A stretch of DNA of 64,000 nucleotides, taken from the NCBI GenBank assembly GCA_039519185.1, contig CM076846.1, positions 151,666,605 through 151,730,604 of the forward strand. Reading direction: 5' to 3'. The notes under the pieces are model-generated. The model made no database searches. It saw only the letters and a program-made list of their open reading frames with translations, and was not told where the DNA came from. Both the position numbers and the translations under genes were made by a program. The stretch comes from Astragalus membranaceus. Its lineage: Eukaryota > Streptophyta > Magnoliopsida > Fabales > Fabaceae. Shown piece after piece: positions 55,621-64,000 of the stretch (its first letter is position 1; each line of letters opens with the position of its first letter).

Positions 55621-57590
55621 TCACCATTTTCATGCTAGGCCATTTAGAAAAGAAAGCAATGAATGCAAATCGAATCCTTAGGCAAATAACAATCTCATTT
55701 GAATTCTTGAGCAAATATTAGCCTAGACTACACATGTTAGACCACAACACATAAATAGGCAAAGAAGGAACTTGAATTGGGCATTAAGCAAAAATACAAG
55801 AGTGGGCAAGATTGAACCTAAATGCACATCTAGTGGAAGATGCTAGGCGAGAACCATACTCAAATATTTCTACAAAACGCAAGGGAATCTAAATGCACAT
55901 CTAGTGGAAGATGTAATGTGAGGAATGGGCCTATCTAAGTATTAATGATATTCTTATATGAGAGTGGACAATGAAATTGTTAGCTTAGGGAAAAGAGTTG
56001 CCTCAATCATGATCATAGGCAAGCATAAGCAAGCAAATTATTTAGCAACCAAAGTATCAAAGAATGTTGAATCACTTTGGTCAATCCTCACACTTAAGAT
56101 TAAGTGCACAAGTGCACAAGTGTGAATCACCTTGCCAATCATCAACAAAAAAAAAACAAGTTTATTAAAAAAAACCCAAACCCTAATTTTTTATGTTAAA
56201 ACCTAGGAGCATACATACCCTAAATCAACTATTATTCACCCCCAAATCATGAAATAAACAAAAGCATTCAAGAACCCTAAACCTTGGCCCATGGCCGAAT
56301 GTTATCATGCTTGAAATAGATTTCTTATTTTGTGAAAATTATGCAAACATGAGTGAATATGCAAGGGAATGTGAGAAAACACAACAACAACTAGTAAATC
56401 ACATTTTTATGAGAGTATGCGAAATCAACATGCCATAAAACCACACTTTATTTCATGAAAGGCAAGGATTAAGATCAACACAAATCAATATTTATTAAAG
56501 GGTGAGAAGTACCATAAGCACCCAAGCCTCCCTAAGTGCTTGTCAAAGTGCTTATGACACCTCTCACCAACAACAATCAACAATATGAGAATATGAAGAT
56601 GATAGGATGAATGCTTTTTATATTTTTGAGGAAATACTCAAAGATGATGCAAGGTTTTAAGGATTACCTTAGCTTTGAGCTAGAAAGTGAGATGAGAAGA
56701 TGAAGCTAGACACAACTCAACAAGACTCCAATATTCTTCAAAGAAGTACCCACTTGATGATGATGCTTGAACTTTGGATGAGAAAATGGAGGGAGTATGT
56801 GAAAGAGGGATGCAAATGAGGTGAGTTGTTTGTTAGGGTTTTTTGGTGTAGGAGAAATGGGAAGGTTCCTTTGAGATGAAAGAAAAACAAGAGGAAGTGA
56901 GGGAGAGGAGAGGGGCTACGAATTTCTTGGTGCTTTTTGGGAGGAGAGGAGTGAGTTATCCTTATTCAAATCCTTGGGAGGCCAAAGATCTAATGGGTTT
57001 AAGGTTGTGAGATGGAAATAAAGAAATTAGTGTGTATTTAGTGGTGTAGAGAGAAAGAAGGTAAAAATATGTTGTGTATTGAATGTTATTGGATTCAAAG
57101 GTGTGCTTGTCATGATGAAAGGCTTTTTTGTGATGTGCACTTGATGGGGCTGAAGTGAAGGGCATGAGGGTGGAGTGAGGGAGGTTGTTTGCTTGTGAAA
57201 TTGGTGCTTACTTTGGCCAAAAATGGATAAAAGCAAAAAGCACCTAAAAGGAATTGGCCCTAATTCTAAAAATACCATAAGCATCCAATATTATTTTGTT
57301 ATTCATTTTTTTATTTTGATTTCAGATTTCTATTTTTAATTATACATATTTTTGAGCCTTTTTGAAAGTGAGAGAAAAAAAAACCGTTATAATTGACCAA
57401 AATACCCTTTTTGGCGCTAAAACCCTAATTTGCCCGAAAAATGCGTTCCAACCCTAAAAACGATTTCAAGAACCTTGGAATGCCTTCTAGGATCCGAAAT
57501 GTAGTGCATAAGGCTCTTCGCTCTTCAATTTATTTATTTTTTTGGGAAATTAGGGTTTTGACCTAAGCCGGACAAAATTGGGGTATGACA

Positions 57591-57604
57591 GCTGCCCCTC
57601 TTTA
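57591..57604 (-). other. Polypurine tract of element 3
   Basis: AAAGAGGGGCAGC on the minus strand, directly before the LTR; the same as in element 1. Confidence 0.85.
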
Positions 57605-57738
57605 TTTGGATTTTACCAAGAAATATGAATTGCGCGAGACATATTTCGAAGGTAAAATAGAAATAAAGAATTCAGAAATTATACCAATTTTGTCCATTTG
57701 GAGAAACCCGAATTTCCTCTTTTTTTTGGAAAGATAGA

Positions 57739-57958
57739 CACTTTCGTGTTGATGCGAAAACAGTAAATGAACACTGACGTGCTGACAGAAAAGGTAAAAC
57801 GGGCACTTGCGTGCAGGCAGAAAAGTAAAATGGGCACTTGGCGTGCAGACAGAAAAGGTAAAATGAGCACTTGGCGTGCAGACAGAAAAGTAAAATGGGC
57901 ACTTGGCGTGCAGACAGAAAAGTAAAATGGGCACTTGGCGTGCAAAAAGCGGTAAATT
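57739..57958 (-). repeat. 32-bp tandem repeat in the 3' UTR of element 3
   Basis: About six to seven units of the form CACTTGGCGTGCAGACAGAA plus AAGTAAAATGGG follow one another, more diverged at the left end. They lie where elements 1 and 2 carry their own minisatellite. Confidence 0.9.
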
Positions 57959-58259
57959 GCCCAGGCTGCCTAAAACCTGTAATCCTTAAACGAACTCTTG
58001 ACGAATCCGAGTTTGCACGTGGCTTTGAGGAGCACGCTCTTCCTGTTGGTCTTTCGAGCGACCGGGGGGATCGTTACCAGCTCCGGAACTGATATACAGA
58101 TCAATGCACGGCGTCAACTATATCTTAGGCTCGATACAACTATTCCGTTGCGCCTCGCATGGGGCTGCGGTCCATCGCGTTGCTCGTACACGATGTGAGA
58201 CCTGGGCAGAAGGGAGCGATGATCTCTCTGAGCTCCAATCCGCAATGCGCGCCTGAGCG

Positions 58260-58350
58260 CTCTCTTTTCTTTCCTTTCTTTCTTTTCTTCTCTCTTTTCT
58301 TTCTGTTTCTCTCTTTCTTTCTTTTCTTTTCTTTTCTGTTTCTTTTTTTC
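58260..58350 (-). repeat. TTTC/TTTCT microsatellite
   Basis: Runs of TTTCTTTTCTTT give long Lys/Glu-rich frames on the minus strand that are not genes. Confidence 0.85.
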
Positions 58351-58359
58351 TTCTGAACT

Positions 58360-61300
58360 CTCCCAACTTGGGGGAGCATTTTCTGGAATCTGGGGGCGAG
58401 GGCTAACACCGAAGTGCTCATCCTCTCTTTGTACCTGTAGCTGAAAATGAACAAATGCATGCAATGCAAATGCCATGATTGCTGTTTTCCTTTTTTTTTT
58501 ATGATGAATGATGAGTTTCTTATTTCCTTTGTCTATGTCGGATGAATGCATGATCTTCTACTGTTCTTATATGCTTGATGAATGCAATGATTTTCCTTTT
58601 CTTCTCTTGTCTGTACGCAATGCATGATTTTCTTTTTCTTTTGCTTATGTCTGATGAATGCATGATTTTCTCCTGTTCTTATATGTCCTTTTTTCTTTCT
58701 CTAGCTTCTCTTCTTTCTTTTTCTTTCTTTTCTTTTCTTTTTGTTGCTCTCTTGGCTCTTCTCTTTTCTCTCTTTTGGCTTCTCTTTTTGCTCTTTTAAG
58801 AATCATGGGTATGCGAATGCAAAGCTTTGGTGTTTGATGACATGGAATGCTCATGTATTTTAATGGAATGACATGCAAAGGAAAACTTTCTCTTCTTTGC
58901 CCCCCCTTTTTTTTATGAAATGGGAATATTGCTATAAAATGATGAATATGAATGACATGGGATGTTCTAGCTTTCTTTTCTTCTATGAGATGCAAGTATT
59001 GATGTGATGCAACTGTATTGCTTGGATGTTTGATGGGATGATGAATTTTGGTTCTTTTTGTTTTATGGAATGCAAACATTACTATGATGTAGACGACACT
59101 GAATGTTTTTGTTTGTTTGTATTTGCTTCTTCTTTGTAGTTTATGAAATGCAAATATCAACATAATGCTTTGATGTTTGAATGCAAGTGTATGCGGTGAT
59201 TGATGCTTTGATGAATGAAATGCTCCTGTTCTAACTTCTGTTTGTTTCTTTTTTGCTTTTTCTATGAAATGCAAACATTAATATGATGCAATGCTCTGAT
59301 GTTTAATGCAATGATTTTTGTTCTTTTTCTTTTATGGAAGTGCTAACGTTAATATGATGCAAATGCACCGCTTTAATGTTTGATGATTGAATGACAAAGG
59401 AATGCTTGTGAAATGATGAATGATATGGAATGCTGGATGACAGGGGATGTTTCTGTTCTTTTTGTTGTCTGTTTGGAGTTTGCAAGTGAGAATCAACACT
59501 GGATGTGCTAATGAAAAAGCGATGAATGAGAAGACATGAAATGAGGATCGCTTGGGATCAAGGGAGTAGCTTTGAATTATGGGCACAAAGGTCTGTTTTA
59601 TGGGTCAACATATGTCTGTATTGATCTAATGGTCTGAAGAATTTTTATGATGCAATGGTGCATGCAATGATTAGTATCTTGTGGAATGGTGAATGACATG
59701 GAATGCTTTTGTGTTGCTTTTGTGGTTTCTTTTGTTTTGTTTTCTTTTTGCTTTCTTTGCTTTTTCTATGAAATATCTGATGCAAAATGTAATGCTCTAG
59801 TGATGAATGACATGCAATGATTTTGTTCTTTTCCTTTTTATGAAGTGCGAACATTAATATGATGCAATGAAAATATTTCTGTTTTTTCTTCTTTACTATT
59901 TTCCTCTATGAACTGCAAGTACTAATATGGTGCAACTGACGTGGAACGTTTTTGTCTTTTTGCTTATGTGATGAATGCGCAAAATGTGAAGATGCAAATG
60001 TAATGCTTTGATGCATATGCTATAATGAATAGATTGGAATGCCTAGATGCATGAGGTAAACATTTTTGTGATGATGAGATGCGAGACTTTGGATGCAAGG
60101 AATTGAGATGATTATTGACCATTCTGTTGAAAAATTGAATTTGATTCAAACTCCGGTGTTCTCAAGGTTTTTATTTACCAACAACCTCACTTGTTTTCTC
60201 TTGCTTTCCATGATGACTGAATTTTAGATATCACGTAAACAACTTGTGCTCTCTCTTTTGAAGCATTGTCTAGTATGCATAGGAGTGCAAATATGAATGA
60301 ATGAGTCAGTTAACTTGGAATTGGTTTAGGGCATGGCAAGTGAAAGAATGACAGACATGGTTATTGCCGAAGCTTATGGGGGGTCAAGAGATACAAGATT
60401 GCCCCAATCCAGGTCTTTAACGAGTGAATAACTTACCCCTGTCTAGTGGTGACAACAACTAGGGGTGTAGAAGATGATGAATTGGGAATGCTTCGGCTTT
60501 TGAAATGAAAGGTGGAGCAAAAGAGATTTTGTCTCAACCCATAAAGTTTGATGTTGCCCCAGTCATAACAAGGACAAAGCTGCCCCAATTAGAATGACAA
60601 GGCCTTGTTTAGGATAGTGGGTTGAGAGATTGCCCCGGTGAGGTTTTGTAGGAATGAATGAGGTGAAGGAATGGGAACGCGCTTGCCCCACTTTCGAATG
60701 ACGTTTCAAATGGTTTCTTTGAGTGTGGTTGTGAAAGGCGACAGAGTTATGGTGATGGTTATGAGTTGAGGGTGATATACGAATGGGGTGGGCAATGAAC
60801 AAACCTCCCCAAAGTTGAGTGGAGTGAGAGGTGAAGGGAATGCCCCCTAGTACACACTTTTGGTTTTCTTTAAGAACAACTCAAATGCAATGAAAGTTTT
60901 GACTTTTTAGTATGATGAGAGGCTCCACTTGGTGACCACTAGACCTTGTTTTAATGCAACACGAATGCATCTTGGAGTGCAAGTCCTTCTCCCTTTTTAC
61001 CAACTTTCTTTTTTTTTGATTGTTTGTTTTTTTTTCTTTTGAGCAGCTTTCTTTTTTCTGCTTGTTTGTTTTTTTTTCTTTTGAGCAAACACGTTGTAAA
61101 TAGATGAACTTATTTGTCCTAAGATTAGAATTTGAGAGAACAAAAGCAACCGGTCATTGATCGGAATGGACTTTTCGGGATTGTGGTGTTTTGTGGAGGA
61201 AGGAGGGTTAGGCTTAATGAAGTGTTTGAGGCTAATGGGAGGATGAGTTTTGTTTGGCGTTGATTGACGGTTAATGGTCTATGAGGAAGATGGTTATTGG

Positions 61301-61850
61301 GCTTGTTTGGGCTCTGTTAAAGCAAATTCGTGTCTCATGGTAGAATGACTAAGGGGTTTGATGTTGAGGCCAAAGGAAGTGTTTGAAGGTTTATGGAACC
61401 AGGTGTTGGAATGATGAAGTGTTTGAAGGTTTATTTAGACAAGGATCTCTTGTATTTTGTGGTAACATGTACCAGCTCACCACTTACATTTCTTTTGTAT
61501 TTTCTTTTGTTTTGGGATTTTTATTTTTGAATCCCCTTTTTTTTGATTTTCTCTTTCCCCCCCCCCCCTTTTTTTTTCTTTTTTTTTGTTTTATGATTCT
61601 TTTCCTTCTTTGACTTGGGTGAGCTGATGAAAAGTGATGCTCTGTTTTTTTGTTTGGGGTGATCCTTGCCTAGGGTGATCTTTGGATTTTGGTTTTTCTT
61701 GGCTCAAGGTGGGCAGGAAAGGGACTTTCTGGGATTTTGGGGTTTTTGAGGAGATGGACAAACTTCATTTCAAATCCCGATTGCTTATTTCTGTAAGACT
61801 TAACTTTAGGACAATAATTTATCTATCTTCATGTGTTTGCTCTTTTTCCT
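58360..61850 (-). other. Long non-coding internal DNA of element 3
   Basis: This is AT-rich, with repeated GAATGCAATG and ATGATGAATG phrases and several CTTTTT runs. Blocks around 60250-60860 match 2500-3200 of element 1. I see no gene. Confidence 0.6.
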
Positions 61851-61859
61851 TTTTTGTGC

Positions 61860-61955
61860 CCTAATTTTTGCCTGGACCGCTCTTTGCGAGTTTTCAGTCC
61901 ACCGGGCGCTCCTTTTTGCCTAGGCCGCCCTTTGCGGGTTTTCAACCTTGCGAGC
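61860..61955 (-). repeat. Post-pol repeat shared by the three elements
   Basis: GCCTGGACCGCTCTTTGCGA and the following GAGTTTTCAGTCCACCGGGC correspond, in reverse, to 47650-47755 of element 2, just after the end of its integrase. This fixes what part of element 3 is visible. Confidence 0.75.
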
Positions 61956-61965
61956 TTGTTTTCTT

Positions 61966-61973
61966 GTTTATTA

Positions 61974-62010
<37 letters not shown>

Positions 62011-62011
62011 T
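61966..62011. repeat. (ATT)n microsatellite
   Basis: About 14 copies of ATT/TTA. Confidence 0.95.
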
Positions 62012-64000
62012 TGAGAGACTTGCACTGAAGGACTATGATATTAATCAAGGGGAATTAATGATCACCGACTCGCCCCAACATGGAGGACTTAAAGCATTAG
62101 GATGAACCAAAAGTCAAATACGCACTGATGGGGAGAATATGCACTTTATGGGTGGACGGGGCGGGACTAGACTTGGACGGGAAACTGTGGTAAGGGAGGA
62201 AAACCAACGGACTCGAACAAGAGAATGTACTCATAGCATGCACGCTCATTAGAAGAATGCTTCACAGAGAGTTAACATCAGTTAAAAATTTGTTTTTTCT
62301 TTGATACACTATTTCAGTCTTCTGTCATAGAATGGATGGGATACAGTGCTTTTGAAAGAAATGCAAATGAGCTATTGATTTGAAAAACTGAGTGCCTTGG
62401 AACACCTTGAGTTTGCAACCAAGTAAGGATAAACTTTTTCAGAAAGGATGATTGTTTCGCAAGAACGTCTCGCTTCTCATCACAACTCTTATTTTATGCA
62501 ATGAATGAATGAACAACTTATGATATGCAAGCATGATGCAAATGCGTGGAGAATGACCACTCGAAGAGTGTGGCTTATTCTAAATAATTTTGTTATTTTT
62601 AATGCAAGACAAAATATGGAATGCCAATGCGAATGATGCAAGAATGATGCTTCTTCTCAAAATGATTTTTATAGAGGCAAGATAAGATATGAAATGCCGA
62701 TGCCCCCTTTTTCTTTTGAATGATGAAAGATGCAGGAATGATGCTTTTTTCTAAATGATGATTTTTTTTAGAGGCAAGGCAAAGTATGAAATGCCAATGC
62801 CCATTCCTTTTTGAAAGATGCATGTATGGAGGAATGATGTATTTGAACTAAAGTGATGAGGTTAACGAAATGATGCGTGAATGCTACATTTTGAATAAAT
62901 TTGATGATGATTTTTGTTCATGATTATGAATGAGATATTTTTTGTGTAATGCAATGCATGATACTCACAATGATTTTTTTTTTTTTTAAATGCGTGGAAA
63001 GACATGATCTTTATTGAATGGAAATGCATGCAAAATGAGAGGTTAATGTATTATTTTTCATAATGTGTGAAAAGGAACACAATGATGCATGAGACGCGCT
63101 CCTAATAAGACACGATTTTTTGGATCATTCGAGAAAAATAGGGGAAAAAGCCTTAGTGAATGGAAACGCACACGTGCGGAGAATGCACTCCTGACAAACC
63201 AAAATGAGATGCATGTATGAATTCTATCAAGTTTTGTTTTATGCAATGCAAATGATGTCTTCATATGAAAATGACGGCGATAATGCGACTTGACATGCAT
63301 ATGAAAAATAAGATGAAAACATTTTTTTCGAGTTTGGTGACTGAAATTTTGGGAACATCACCTCATATAGTCCGGTAAAAGAAAAGACTGATGATTTTTG
63401 AAAGTTTTGTTTTTTACACTTTTTTTTTGAAAATTTTGTTTTATGTATGATGATGATGCTCTACGTGTATGCAGGATAAATGAAAGGGTTTTTATTGGCA
63501 ATGATTCAAGCTCTTTTTTTTATTTTATTTTGATTTTTTATTTTATTATTTTTTTTTTTTGGAAAATGCGGACCGTACGTTATTTCGTATGAACCGGTAA
63601 GAGAAAGGCTACAACGGTAACCCTTTCTTCTTTTCTTTTTTCAAAATCTTCTTTTTTTTTTGTAAAAATAATGGCGTGAGGCAACCAATTGTCGTTACTC
63701 TGAGTAACTTGCATGAAACATTGAGTGGATCCTGACTCAATACTTCACGCAATATACTGAAATGCTTCGACATTTGGTTAACTCAAACTTATTCTCTTAT
63801 TTGAAAACAAACCTCACTTGATAGGGTCAAAGTGCCCGATATCGTAGAGTAACGTCTCAAATTTGTAGTGCACAAACAAATTTGAGATATCACCCTTCGT
63901 CATCCGAAGGTGCACTTTTACTCATTGAGCTTTTACATGAAGAGCTTTTCTATTTTTTTTCTTGTTTTAGAGAAGATGCATGCATTAGAAACTTTTCATT
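62012..64000 (-). other. Non-coding internal DNA of element 3, upstream of the post-pol repeat
   Basis: This corresponds in part to 4440-5400 of element 1 (CGCAAGAACGTCTC at 4916 and 62458; GAGAATATG near 4585 and 62133). In element 2 this place would be pol. No pol frame is present, which suggests element 3, like element 1, lacks at least the 3' part of pol. Confidence 0.55.

Larger units (their letters stand above)
54279..57590 (-). repeat. 3' LTR of element 3
   Basis: The 3312-bp LTR is bounded by TGTTGCGCCCGAAAAAGTCC and GGGGTATGACA on the plus strand. It contains two double-hairpin motifs (54632-54702, 55185-55250) and an eight-copy hairpin array. Confidence 0.88.
54279..64000 (-). mobile_element. 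Ogre/Tat-like element 3, 3' part (runs off the window)
   Basis: On the minus strand the visible part is about 6.4 kb of internal DNA (64000 to 57591), the polypurine tract and the 3' LTR (57590-54279). The internal DNA shares blocks with element 1 (60430-60490 against 2701-2760) and with the 3' UTR of element 2 (61865-61950). There is no gag or pol in the visible part. Whether it codes for them farther right cannot be seen. Confidence 0.78.

Noticed and set aside
58114..58551. Long Lys/Glu/Arg-rich frames on the minus strand
   Set aside because: They come from the TTTC microsatellite at 58260-58350 and overlap in all three frames.

Overview
This window is plant nuclear DNA made almost entirely of nested transposable elements. 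I found no intact host gene, tRNA, rRNA or CRISPR array. The set of elements points to a large eudicot genome: Ogre/Tat-type Ty3/gypsy elements with an extra ORF1 and a spliced pol, a Ty1/copia element, CACTA, Mutator and Harbinger-type DNA elements, LINEs and a SINE. Ogre elements of this type are especially abundant in legumes, so a legume is plausible, but this is inference.

Layout. (1) 1-7913: minus-strand Ogre/Tat-like derivative without gag-pol. The window edge cuts its 3' LTR, its 5' LTR is complete, and a 316-bp Mutator-type MITE sits inside it. (2) 8041-13225: one terminus of a CACTA element, then a degraded gypsy LTR/leader and gag. The gag is interrupted by a 2.35-kb CACTA element that keeps part of a transposase-associated domain. 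(3) About 13280-33880: two tandem copies of a small non-coding unit, A-B-C-D. Copy 1 was expanded by a Mutator-like element and a LINE, with a SINE at its end. Copy 2 was expanded by a rearranged copia element, a Harbinger-like MITE, a 4.75-kb CACTA element carrying pieces of two host genes, and a 1.4-kb inverted-repeat element. The copies act as near-empty sites for each other. (4) 35786-52497: plus-strand Ogre/Tat-like element with truncated 5' LTR, PBS, leader, ORF1, gag, protease, intron, RT, RNase H, second RNase H, integrase, minisatellite, polypurine tract and complete 3' LTR. It abuts a LINE RT fragment. (5) 54279-64000: 3' LTR and long non-coding 3' part of a third Ogre/Tat-like element on the minus strand, running off the window.

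How the parts work together. The middle element is the only one with coding capacity. ORF1 comes first, then Gag-Pro, and a 201-bp intron whose donor overlaps the Gag-Pro stop codon must be removed to read into RT-RNaseH-integrase. Three in-frame stops, a substituted protease residue and loss of the 5' promoter make this copy inactive as read. Elements 1 and 3 share its 3' UTR organisation, which fits non-autonomous relatives for element 1.

Most interesting signals. These are RNA-like structures rather than genes: an array of eight hairpins with variable, compensated stems and a conserved loop in the third element's LTR; the same hairpin type in the LTR and leader of the middle element; a conserved double hairpin around CTACGTA/TACGTAG in all three families; and inverted repeats that bracket ORF1. 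These were read by eye and need folding and covariation statistics.
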